6,608 nucleotides of DNA, taken from Planctomycetota bacterium. GTDB lineage: Bacteria > Planctomycetota > J058 > J103. Positions 1 through 6,493 of this stretch are shown here, one piece after another. The notes beneath the pieces were generated by a model that was not told where the DNA came from, made no database searches, and was given only the letters and a program-made list of their open reading frames with translations. Every line of letters begins with the position of its first letter. Position 1 is the stretch's first letter. The stretch spans positions 1 to 6,608 of the forward strand of contig RFJN01000003.1 of the NCBI GenBank assembly GCA_003694875.1, written 5' to 3'. A program made the position numbers and the translations under genes.

Positions 1-1688
1 CACGGCAGCTTGACGGCCAGCACCGTGGCGTCCTCGCGCAGCGCCGCCCCCCGCGTCCAGTCCTCGAAGGCGCCGGCGAACTTGGCGACGAAGTAGTCCG
101 CCTCGTGTCGTCCGTAGCGCTCGACGAGCGCCCGCAGCCGCGGTTCGCCGAGTTCCCGCCCCTCGACGTTGCACGCGGTGAACGCCCCCGCGCTGTGCAG
201 CACGAGCAGCTCCGCCCCCTGCCACGCAACCCGGCGCGTCTCGAGCACCCGCTCGAACAGCGCCCCGTCGTCGACCCCGAGCGCCATGCCCCCGCTCTCG
301 AGCACCCGCAGCGGCGCGGCGGGATCCTCGGGGCACAGCAGCGGTGCGGCCGCGCCGGCGCGCGCGCACTCGAGCGAGCGGGCGGCCGGATCGAGCACCA
401 CGAGCAGCAGCGACACGAACGCACTCGCCTCCATCTCGGCGTACAGATCGGCGTTGACGCGCGCGAGCACGCGATCGATCGTGTCGTTGCGCCGCAGGTG
501 CATGCGCACCCAGGTGCGGCAGACCACCGAGACCGGGATCGAGGCGTTGCCGCCGCCGCTCGCCGTCCCGAGCACCAGCACGATCCGGCCCTCGCGCCAC
601 GGCACGACGTCGACAAAGTCGCTCGCCACCGCGCCGGCATGCCGCTCGAACAGCCGCACCTCGAGCCCGGCCACCTCGGGCAGCACCACCGCTCGCTCGG
701 CGCCCGCCGACAACGGCTGCACCGCCGCCTGCCACGGAGCGGGCCGCGGCAGGTCGCGCGGCGGCGTGGCCACGGTGTCGGTCGCAGCCCGCCCCTCTCG
801 CGCAACACCGTCGCGCGCCCCTCCCTCCGACTCGGAAGGGCGCCATTCCCCCGAGACCGCCGCCGGCGGGCGTCCGGAAAGCTTCACCATGTCGGGGGCC
901 GACGCGCTGCCGAGCCGCGCCATCTCCTGCGAGAGCTCGCTCGCCGCGCGCGCCCCGCCGGCCGCAAGCAGCCGACGAAAGCCCGCGCAGCCGGACAGCA
1001 GGTGCTGCGCGATCTGCGCCGGCGCCGTCTCGAGCATGTCGCTCGGGCGCGCGAACGCAATCGAGGCGCACACCTCGTGGCAGTGCGGACACACCCACCG
1101 GCCGTCGGCGTCGCGCATGCGCCAGACCGCATCCTTGTGGATCTTGCGCCGCACCTCGGCCGCCATGCGTTCGGCCCGGTTGACCCATGCCACGGCCCGT
1201 TCGAGATACGACAGCGGCTTCTCGCTGCCCCGGCCCTGGTCGTAGGCGGCGCAGTGCCGCAGGTGCTCGAGCACCCCCGCCACCGCCCGCGACGAGATGC
1301 GCCCTCCCTCGGGCACCTCGACCGCGGTCGCCTCCGCGCAGAACGGGCAGTACCACCGACGGTGCACGTCGTACAGCCGCCAGCTCGGCCGCTCGCCCAG
1401 GTTGCGCCGCAGCCGTTCGAGCCGCTCGATCCGCCGCGCACGCCCCTGCAGCTCCGCGAGCGGCCGCAACCGTCCCCGCAACCCGTCGCACCGGCTGCAC
1501 GCGCGCAGGTGCGCGTAGATCCGCTCGAGCTCCCGCCCGTCGCCGATCGCGTATCGCCCCCGCTGGTCCTCCACCGGGTGCGCGCAGTAGGGACAGATCC
1601 ACAGCCGTCCGGCGCGCACCCGCCAGCGCTCGTTCGACACGAGCTCGCGCTCGATCCGCCGCCGCCAGCGTGGTGGAATCGCGCTCAC
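1..1688 (-). CDS. Three-module CPxC zinc-finger-like protein with degenerate SpoIIE/PP2C phosphatase domain (predicted pseudophosphatase)
   Basis: I read 562 codons from a GTG at 1686-1688. The next codon begins TG at the window edge, so a TGA stop there is plausible and the gene may be complete bar one base. The GTG overlaps the stop of the preceding gene (GTGA, 1685-1688), and the first in-frame ATG lies far downstream, beyond two modules, so GTG is the likely start. Residues 20-235 hold three modules of W-x-[VIL]-x-D-x(4)-W-x-C-P-x-C type: C32/C35 with H60/C64, C114/C117 with H142/C146, and C200/C203 with H229/C234. A Pro/Ala/Arg-rich linker (about 240-335) follows. Residues about 338-562 align along their length with the phosphatase domain of the neighbouring paralogue, but GDISGHG is GTASGGG (374-380), YTDG is HSAG (498-501), AGHNPP is AGAAAP and HDDIT is REDAT (551-555). 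The fold is probably kept and metal-dependent catalysis lost. A scaffold or regulatory role beside the active paralogue is inference. I do not recognise a named gene. Confidence 0.85.
   Translation of the reverse strand, partial: MSAIPPRWRRRIERELVSNERWRVRAGRLWICPYCAHPVEDQRGRYAIGDGRELERIYAHLRACSRCDGLRGRLRPLAELQGRARRIERLERLRRNLGERPSWRLYDVHRRWYCPFCAEATAVEVPEGGRISSRAVAGVLEHLRHCAAYDQGRGSEKPLSYLERAVAWVNRAERMAAEVRRKIHKDAVWRMRDADGRWVCPHCHEVCASIAFARPSDMLETAPAQIAQHLLSGCAGFRRLLAAGGARAASELSQEMARLGSASAPDMVKLSGRPPAAVSGEWRPSESEGGARDGVAREGRAATDTVATPPRDLPRPAPWQAAVQPLSAGAERAVVLPEVAGLEVRLFERHAGAVASDFVDVVPWREGRIVLVLGTASGGGNASIPVSVVCRTWVRMHLRRNDTIDRVLARVNADLYAEMEASAFVSLLLVVLDPAARSLECARAGAAAPLLCPEDPAAPLRVLESGGMALGVDDGALFERVLETRRVAWQGAELLVLHSAGAFTACNVEGRELGEPRLRALVERYGRHEADYFVAKFAGAFEDWTRGAALREDATVLAVKLP
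984..1631 (-). repeat. Three tandem CPxC ... HLxxC modules in the pseudophosphatase paralogue
   Basis: The CPxC sites are CPYC at 1584-1595, CPFC at 1338-1349 and CPHC at 1080-1091, spaced 82 and 86 residues apart. The first two close with HLRAC and HLRHC, the third with HLLSGC. The leading Trp pair is present in all three (W22/W30, W103/W112 and W189/W198), and the Asp between them is kept in the second and third. The third module has extra potential ligands (H204, C207) directly after its CPHC. The modules match those of the upstream paralogue. Confidence 0.85.
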
Positions 1689-3859
1689 CCGACCACCTTG
1701 ACCGCCACCATGGTGATGTCGTCGTGCTGCTGCGCCCCCTCGCGGAAGTCGCGCAGCGCCTTCTCCACCTGGTACAGCAGGTACTCCGCCTCCTTGCCCC
1801 CGTGCGCCGCCACCACCGCGCACAGCCGCTCGAGCCCGAACGCCTCCCCGTCGTGGTCCATGGCCTCGGTCACCCCGTCGGTGTACAGGAGCAGCATGTC
1901 GCCCGGCACGAGCTGCAGCTCCACCTCCTCGAGCGAGGCCGAGAACTCGCTGCCCTCGACCATGCCGATCGCCATGCCGGTGGAGTCGACCACCTGCAGC
2001 GGGCTCGGACGCGCGGGGTTGTACAGGATCGGCGGGTTGTGCCCCGCGCGCGCGAAGCGGAACCGCCGGCCGCGCTGATCGAGCACGCCGTAGAGCACCG
2101 TGACGAAGGTGCGCGCGTCGAGGTCGGGGTAGATATCCATGTTCGTGAAGAACAGCGCCTGGCCCGGGCTGCTCTTGCCGCGGCCGTGCACCTCGAGCAG
2201 CTTCTTCGCGAGCCCAACGAGCAGCGCCGCCTCGATCCCGTGGCCCGAGATGTCGCCGACCGCGATCCCGAGCAAGCCGTCGGAGACGCGCACGAAGTCG
2301 TAGAAGTCACCGCCCACCCGCGCGCTCGGCCGGTAGACCACCCCGATCTCGAAGCCCTCGATCTCCGGCACCGGCGGCAGCAGCCGCAGTTGGCGGTCGC
2401 GCGCCTGCTCGAGACTGCGCTCCATCTCGATCGAGAGCTCGACCCGGCGCTTGATCAGCGCCAGCTCCTCCGGCCGCAACCGCAGGATGCGCGCCCCGCT
2501 CTCGCCACCGGCCGCCTCCGTCTCGCCGCTCGGGGCGCGTTCGATCGGCCCCGCCGCCGCCCGCTCGAGCGCCTCGCGGTCGTGCGGCGGCGGCGCCCCC
2601 TCGGTGTAGCGCGGGCACTGCTCGAGCAGGTGCCGCACGATCTGCAGCTGCACCTTCTGCGCCGGCGCCCCCCGGCGCGTGAGCCCGATCGACTTCTGCA
2701 CCTTGCAGCAGTACGGACACAGCCACGAGCCGAAGGCGTCGCGCACCTGCCAGCGCTCGTCCTCCACGAGCGCGCGCGCCACCTCCCGCTGCATGCGCAC
2801 CTGCCGGTTCTCGCGCGCGAGCACGGCCCGCAGCTCCGTCGCGCTCTTGATCGGCGCACGCGGCTTGGCGGTGTACTGCGGACACGCCGAGAGGTGACGC
2901 CACACCTCGCGCGCTGCCGCCTCCGAGACGCCGAAGCGCCGGGGATCGGGCAGCCGCACCCGCGTCACCGTCGCGCAGTACGGACACAGCCACCGGTCCT
3001 CGAGATCGGTCATCTGCCACAGCGCCCGCCGCCGCAGCTTGCCCTGCAGCTTGCGCAGCACCAACGCCTTGTTGATCGCGATCACCCGCTCCTTGAGGTA
3101 GCGCTCCGATCGCGTGCGCCCCTCGGAGTGCTGGTGCGCCGCGCACTGCTCGAGGTGCGCCCACACCGCATCGCACAGCTCACGACTCGGCGGCGCGTGT
3201 CGATCGAACGGGATGTCGGTGCTCTCGGCGCAGTACGGACACACCCAGCGGTGGCGCATGTCGCGAAACCGCCACACCGGCTGCTCGCGCAGCCGCCGCT
3301 CGAGCCGCTTGCGCAACCGCTCGCGGTCCGCCCGCTCGCGCTCGGTCAACAGCTCCTCGAGCGGACGCGGCTCGCTCTCGCCGCGCTGGTACGCCTCGCA
3401 GCGCCCGAGGTGGCGCACCACCCCCCGCACGTCCGGTCCCCCGCGACTCGTCTCCGCACCGTCGCCGCCCTTGCCGAGCGCCCTCCAGTCGAGCCGCACC
3501 TCGGTCGGCCGCGCGCAGAACGGACAGATCCACGCCCCCTTGCGGTCGCAGACCTGCCAGACCGGATCGCGCTGCACCCGACGTCGCACCCGCCGCTCGA
3601 GGCCGAGCAGCGCCGCGCGCTCGCGCAGCGTCTCGAGCGGCAGCGGCTCGTCCTCGAGCCCCGAGAACGCGCGGCAGCCCGAGACGAGGTGCTGCAGGAT
3701 CAACAGCTCGAGGCTGTCGGTCATGCGCAGCCCCTCGGCGCCGATCTCGCCGCAGAACGGACACAGCCAGTCGCGACGATCGACGATGATCGTCCAGGCG
3801 GGATGGCGCGCGTGCAGCTCGGCGGTGATGCGCTTGAGCAGCTTGCGCTCCCCGCTCAT
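1685..3859 (-). CDS. Five-module CPxC zinc-finger-like protein with active-looking SpoIIE/RsbU-type PP2C phosphatase domain
   Basis: The 724-residue protein starts at ATG 3857-3859, overlapping the rsgA stop as ATGA. An AGGAGG lies upstream at 3873-3878, though its spacing of 13 nt is long. An open frame extends further upstream but only as a shadow of rsgA. Residues 1-420 are five tandem modules with Cys/His sets C33/C36/H57/C62, C112/C115/H150/C154, C207/C210/H235/C239, C292/C295/H322/C326 and C381/C384/H410/C415, each suited to binding one zinc (inference). A charged, probably coiled-coil helix (about 460-492) leads into a canonical SpoIIE/RsbU domain (about 493-724) with GGDFYD (516-521), GDISGHG (535-541), AGHNPP (605-610), YTDG (659-662) and DDIT (713-716), so all expected metal-binding aspartates are present. 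The family dephosphorylates Ser/Thr-phosphoproteins, often STAS-domain anti-sigma antagonists. No STAS or kinase gene is visible here, so the substrate is unknown. No signal peptide or membrane segment is seen, which suggests a cytoplasmic protein. Confidence 0.93.
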   Translation of the reverse strand: MSGERKLLKRITAELHARHPAWTIIVDRRDWLCPFCGEIGAEGLRMTDSLELLILQHLVSGCRAFSGLEDEPLPLETLRERAALLGLERRVRRRVQRDPVWQVCDRKGAWICPFCARPTEVRLDWRALGKGGDGAETSRGGPDVRGVVRHLGRCEAYQRGESEPRPLEELLTERERADRERLRKRLERRLREQPVWRFRDMRHRWVCPYCAESTDIPFDRHAPPSRELCDAVWAHLEQCAAHQHSEGRTRSERYLKERVIAINKALVLRKLQGKLRRRALWQMTDLEDRWLCPYCATVTRVRLPDPRRFGVSEAAAREVWRHLSACPQYTAKPRAPIKSATELRAVLARENRQVRMQREVARALVEDERWQVRDAFGSWLCPYCCKVQKSIGLTRRGAPAQKVQLQIVRHLLEQCPRYTEGAPPPHDREALERAAAGPIERAPSGETEAAGGESGARILRLRPEELALIKRRVELSIEMERSLEQARDRQLRLLPPVPEIEGFEIGVVYRPSARVGGDFYDFVRVSDGLLGIAVGDISGHGIEAALLVGLAKKLLEVHGRGKSSPGQALFFTNMDIYPDLDARTFVTVLYGVLDQRGRRFRFARAGHNPPILYNPARPSPLQVVDSTGMAIGMVEGSEFSASLEEVELQLVPGDMLLLYTDGVTEAMDHDGEAFGLERLCAVVAAHGGKEAEYLLYQVEKALRDFREGAQQHDDITMVAVKVVG
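2603..3802 (-). repeat. Five tandem W-x3-D-x4-W-x-C-P-[FY]-C ... H-L-x(2-3)-C modules
   Basis: Within the active phosphatase paralogue, the CPxC sites fall at residues 33, 112, 207, 292 and 381, with spacings of 79, 95, 85 and 89 residues. Each is preceded by a Trp about 10-12 residues before the first Cys and another Trp at -2, with Asp usually between them. Each is followed by H-L-x2-C or H-L-x3-C, then an aromatic or His residue. Modules 1 and 5 use H-x4-C, modules 2-4 H-x3-C. The DNA is also visibly repetitive: gcagtacggacac-like strings recur near 2706, 2975, 3230, 3515 and 3752. No named domain comes to mind for the full module. Confidence 0.88.
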
Positions 3860-4848
3860 CGCCGCCGCCCGGCCTCCTCGAGCAGCGACGCGAAGATGCG
3901 CAGATACGACGCGTAGCGCTGCTCGGCGATCTCGCCCCGCTCCACCGCCTCGCGCACCGCACACCCCGGCTCCTCGCGGTGGGTGCAGTCGCCGAAGCGA
4001 CAGCGCGGCCGATCGAGATCGCCCTCGGCATACGCGTAGCGGCGGATATCGGGAAACAGCGCGTCGAGGTCCTCCGGCTCGAGATCGTAGAAGCCGAAGG
4101 CGCGCACCCCCGGGGTGTCGATCACCGCACCGCCCCCCTCGAGCGCGAGCCACTTCGCCGACGTCGTGGTGTGCCGGCCCTTGCGGTGCCGGCGCGAGAT
4201 CTCGCTCGTGGCGAGCGGCTCGCCGAGGATCCCGAGCCGGTTGAGCAGCGACGACTTGCCCACCCCGCTCGGGCCCGAGACCACCGTCACGCTACCGCGC
4301 ACCCGCTCGCGCAGCGCCTCGATGCCCTCGCCCGTCTCGGTGCTCGTGCGCAGCACCGCAACCCCGAGCTGCTCGTAGATCGCCACCTGCGCGTCGAGCT
4401 GCTCGCGCTCGCTGTCCGACAGCAGATCGAGCTTGTTGATCACCAGCCAGAACTCGGTGTCGCTGAGCTGCGCGGCACACATCACCCGATCGACGAACCC
4501 CGGCTTCCACGCCGGATCCCGCGCGGCGACCACGCACGCGATCCGGTCCATGTTCGCTGCGGTGATCTGCGGGCGGTTGCCGTCGCGCGCCCGACGGCGC
4601 ACGAGCACCGAGCGGCGCGGCAGCAGCTCCTGCACCCGCGCCGTCCCGTCCGCGAGCCGCTCGCAGCGCACCCGGTCGCCCACCACGACCTTGACCCGCC
4701 CGTCCTCGAGCAGCCGTTTCTTGAGCGCCCCCGGCACCACACACCGCACCCGGTTGCGCTCGTGCGGCTCGATCCCGTCCGGCAGGATGAACGTGCCGCG
4801 CGGATCCTTGTACACGACCGTGGCTTCGAAGACGTCGCGATCGCTCAT
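3856..4848 (-). CDS. rsgA: Small ribosomal subunit biogenesis GTPase RsgA
   Basis: RsgA (YjeQ/YloQ) is a circularly permuted GTPase that assists late 30S maturation. The 330-residue product has an N-terminal OB-fold-like region (about 5-80). The GTPase motifs follow in permuted order: G4 NKLD (138-141), G1 P-loop GPSGVGKSS (192-200), switch I with RHTTT (225-229) and G3 DTPG (244-247). The C-terminal zinc site is C283, C288, H290 and C296, with the C-x4-C-x-H-x5-C spacing I know from E. coli RsgA. Length and motif order are normal for the family. The start at 4848 is chosen because GGGAGAG sits just upstream and because the longer open frame to 4935 would run through a promoter. The stop overlaps the start of the next gene by ATGA, so rsgA heads a coupled unit with the two CPxC-module phosphatase paralogues. 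That is an unusual partnership, and a functional link to ribosome assembly is only inferred. Confidence 0.97.
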   Translation of the reverse strand: MSDRDVFEATVVYKDPRGTFILPDGIEPHERNRVRCVVPGALKKRLLEDGRVKVVVGDRVRCERLADGTARVQELLPRRSVLVRRRARDGNRPQITAANMDRIACVVAARDPAWKPGFVDRVMCAAQLSDTEFWLVINKLDLLSDSEREQLDAQVAIYEQLGVAVLRTSTETGEGIEALRERVRGSVTVVSGPSGVGKSSLLNRLGILGEPLATSEISRRHRKGRHTTTSAKWLALEGGGAVIDTPGVRAFGFYDLEPEDLDALFPDIRRYAYAEGDLDRPRCRFGDCTHREEPGCAVREAVERGEIAEQRYASYLRIFASLLEEAGRRR

Positions 4849-4851
4849 GCT

Positions 4852-4858
4852 CTCTCCC
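4852..4858 (-). promoter_or_regulatory. Shine-Dalgarno of rsgA
   Basis: GGGAGAG on the minus strand holds a GGAG core (4854-4857) five bases before the ATG at 4848. It decides the rsgA start and contrasts with the two divergent right-end genes, which have no visible site. Confidence 0.75.
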
Positions 4859-4875
4859 GTGCCGCTCCGCCCGCC

Positions 4876-4903
4876 ATCGTAGCCGCCCCCCTCGCACCGA
4901 CAA
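4876..4903 (-). promoter_or_regulatory. Predicted promoter of the rsgA-phosphatase unit
   Basis: In the 105-bp gap between purB and rsgA, the minus strand carries TTGTCG (4898-4903), a 16-bp spacer and TACGAT (4876-4881), in the context GGCTACGATGG. The -10 lies 27 bases before the rsgA ATG, leaving room for a short leader with a Shine-Dalgarno. It uses the same TACGnT -10 type as the two promoters at the right end. No clear hairpin with a U-tract precedes it, so read-through from purB is also possible. Confidence 0.55.
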
Positions 4904-4953
4904 GCACACCGCGGGCGCGGCACGCCGACGCGCACCGGACGCGGGCCGATCGC

Positions 4954-6420
4954 TCAGATCGGAAGCGCTGGCGCGTCGCCCGCCGCGTCGAGGTCCATGC
5001 CGTGGGCGGCGAGAAGCGGCTCGACGTGCTCGCGCAACAGCGCGCGCGTCTGCTCCGGCGCGCGCCCGACGTGCCGGGCCGGCTCGAGCAGCGCGGGCAG
5101 ATCGGAGCCGATCGCGGCGAACAGCGGATCGGCCGCGATGCGATCGAGCAGATCGGGCACTCCGCCCTCGCGACGCTGGCGCGCACGCGACGCCATGGCG
5201 TGCCGTCGCGCCGCCTCGTGCAACGTCTGCCGGTCGCCGCCGCGCCGCACCGCCTCGAGTACGATCGCCTCGAGCGCGAGATACGGCAGTTCGGCCTCGA
5301 GACGCTCGGCGACCACGCGGCGGTGCACCACGAGCCCCGCGGCGATCACCCCCTGGTAGTGGGCGAGCGCGTGCGCGGCGAGCAGCGCCTCGGGCAGCGC
5401 GAGCCGGCGATTGGCGCTGTCGTCGAGCGAGCGCTCGAGCCACTGCACCGCCGCGGTGTGGGGCGCGTTGCCGGCGATCTGGATCAGCCAGCGCGCGAGC
5501 GCACCGAGCCGCTCGCTCAGGATCGGATTGCGCTTGTGCGCCATGGCGGACGAGCCCACCTGCGCACGGCCGAACGGCTCCTCGAGCTCGCCCATGTGCT
5601 GCAGAAGCCGCACGTCCACCCCGAAGCGCGAGGTGACCGCGGCCTGCAGCGTGAGCGCGCTCAGGATCCGGTGGTCCCACAGCCGGGGATACGTCTGCCC
5701 GCACACCGGCACCGACGCCGTGAACCCCATGCGCTCGGCCACCCGGCGCTCGAGTTCGAGCACCCGCTCGTGATCGCCCTCGAACAGGCGCAGAAAGCTC
5801 GCCTGCGTGCCGGTGGTGCCCTTCACACCCCGAAACGGCAGCGTCGTGCGCACGCGCTCGATCTCGCGATACGCCTCGAGCAGTTCATAGAGCCACACCG
5901 CCGCGCGCTTGCCCACCGTCGTCGGCTGCGCCGGCTGCAGGTGCGTGTAGCCGAGACACGGCGTGTCGCACTCCCGGCGCGCGAAACGCCCGAGCGCCGC
6001 GATCGCCTCGAGCAGCGCCTGCCCGAGCACCCCGAGCGCCTGCCGCACGATGATCAGATCCGCGTTGTCGGTGACGAAACAGCTCGTGGCGCCGAGGTGG
6101 ATGATCGGCCGCGCGAGCGGCGCCTGCTCACCGAGGTGGTGGATGTGCGCCATGACGTCGTGGCGCAGCGTGCGCTCGAGTTCGGCCACGCGCTCGAGAT
6201 CGACGTCGTCGAGGTGCACGCGCAACTGCTCGATCTGCGCCTCGCTGATCGGCAGCCCGAGTTCCCGCTCGCTCTCCGCAAGCGCAAGCCACAGACGACG
6301 CCACACCCCCGCGCGGTGCCGCGCCCCGAACAGCCGCGCCATCTCCGGCCGCCCGTAGCGCGCCACCAGCGGCGAGCGCCACACCGCCCCCGCCTCGCTC
6401 GTGTCGTTCTGCCCAGCCAT
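4954..6420 (-). CDS. purB: Adenylosuccinate lyase, long eukaryote-like type
   Basis: PurB acts twice in purine synthesis, releasing fumarate from SAICAR and from adenylosuccinate. The 488-residue product shows the fumarase/aspartase superfamily hallmarks: RHDVMAH with H88, LGATS (109-113), the general-acid region YTHLQPAQ with H160, RFRGVKGTTGTQASF-type substrate loop (about 196-209), and the signature GSSAMAHKRNP (289-299) carrying the catalytic-loop serines. DDSANRR (333-339) is also intact. By memory, it tracks human ADSL closely over its whole length (RSPL..RY..PEM, GLPI, QTASVQW-like and LDDSANRR segments) and looks less like the shorter E. coli or B. subtilis enzymes. The open frame reaches 6456, but the ATG at 6420 is preferred because the predicted promoter lies at 6428-6456 and the RSPL-type family start follows directly. 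The gene is divergent from the lipoprotein gene and followed 105 bp later by rsgA, which has its own promoter. No frameshift or missing key residue was seen. Confidence 0.96.
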   Translation of the reverse strand: MAGQNDTSEAGAVWRSPLVARYGRPEMARLFGARHRAGVWRRLWLALAESERELGLPISEAQIEQLRVHLDDVDLERVAELERTLRHDVMAHIHHLGEQAPLARPIIHLGATSCFVTDNADLIIVRQALGVLGQALLEAIAALGRFARRECDTPCLGYTHLQPAQPTTVGKRAAVWLYELLEAYREIERVRTTLPFRGVKGTTGTQASFLRLFEGDHERVLELERRVAERMGFTASVPVCGQTYPRLWDHRILSALTLQAAVTSRFGVDVRLLQHMGELEEPFGRAQVGSSAMAHKRNPILSERLGALARWLIQIAGNAPHTAAVQWLERSLDDSANRRLALPEALLAAHALAHYQGVIAAGLVVHRRVVAERLEAELPYLALEAIVLEAVRRGGDRQTLHEAARRHAMASRARQRREGGVPDLLDRIAADPLFAAIGSDLPALLEPARHVGRAPEQTRALLREHVEPLLAAHGMDLDAAGDAPALPI

Positions 6421-6427
6421 GGCGACA

Positions 6428-6456
6428 AGCGTAGCGCCGCACACCACCGCTAGCAA
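6428..6456 (-). promoter_or_regulatory. Predicted sigma70-type promoter of purB
   Basis: Read on the minus strand, TTGCTA (6451-6456) and TACGCT (6428-6433) are separated by 17 bp. The purB ATG at 6420 follows the -10 by seven bases, which predicts transcription starting at or one base from the ATG, a leaderless mRNA. No Shine-Dalgarno is seen. The promoter position also argues against the longer open frame starting at 6456. Confidence 0.6.
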
Positions 6457-6468
6457 CGGCGACGTTGC
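6453..6468. promoter_or_regulatory. Inverted repeat spanning both divergent -35 boxes
   Basis: GCAACG (6453-6458) and CGTTGC (6463-6468) form a perfect 6-bp inverted repeat around the 4-bp centre GCGA. Each arm overlaps one of the two back-to-back -35 elements. It could be a repressor operator shared by purB and the lipoprotein gene, or simply the result of two TTGC -35 boxes facing away from each other. Confidence 0.35.
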
Positions 6469-6493
6469 AGCGCTCGCCCGACCGTGCTACGTT
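6465..6493 (+). promoter_or_regulatory. Predicted sigma70-type promoter of the lipoprotein gene
   Basis: TTGCAG (6465-6470) and TACGTT (6488-6493) are separated by exactly 17 bp. The start codon lies only nine bases after the -10, so the transcript would have a leader of a few bases at most, and no Shine-Dalgarno is visible. The matching element on the other strand for purB strengthens the call. Confidence 0.6.

Noticed and set aside
1..1688. The degenerate phosphatase gene as a pseudogene
   Set aside because: The frame is open for 562 codons, the fold pattern is kept to the last strand, the modules keep all ligands, and the gene is tightly coupled to its neighbour. Catalytic loss without gene decay fits better.
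105..2078. Long plus-strand open frame of 657 codons
   Set aside because: It is antisense to the phosphatase genes, is rich in Arg/Pro/His/Ala, and shows no domain. Long antisense frames are expected opposite GC-rich genes.
1187..3916. Plus-strand open frame of 909 codons opposite the active phosphatase gene
   Set aside because: The minus strand encodes clear SpoIIE motifs and Cys/His modules over the same bases. The plus frame is low complexity and has no recognisable motif. Its internal periodicity only mirrors the module repeats.
3860..4153. N-terminal extension of the active phosphatase frame
   Set aside because: The extra 98 residues are an Arg/Ala/Gly-rich shadow of rsgA. The ATG at 3859 forms the ATGA overlap and begins a sensible protein.
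4909..4920. CCGCG-GG-CGCGG palindrome between purB and rsgA as a terminator
   Set aside because: The two-base loop is too small for a good hairpin and no U-tract follows on either strand.
3979..6453. Plus-strand open frame of 824 codons opposite rsgA and purB
   Set aside because: It runs across two unmistakable minus-strand genes and their intergenic gap, and has a shadow-like His/Arg/Pro composition.
6421..6456. Upstream start for purB
   Set aside because: The extension coincides with the predicted promoter and adds residues not typical of the family.
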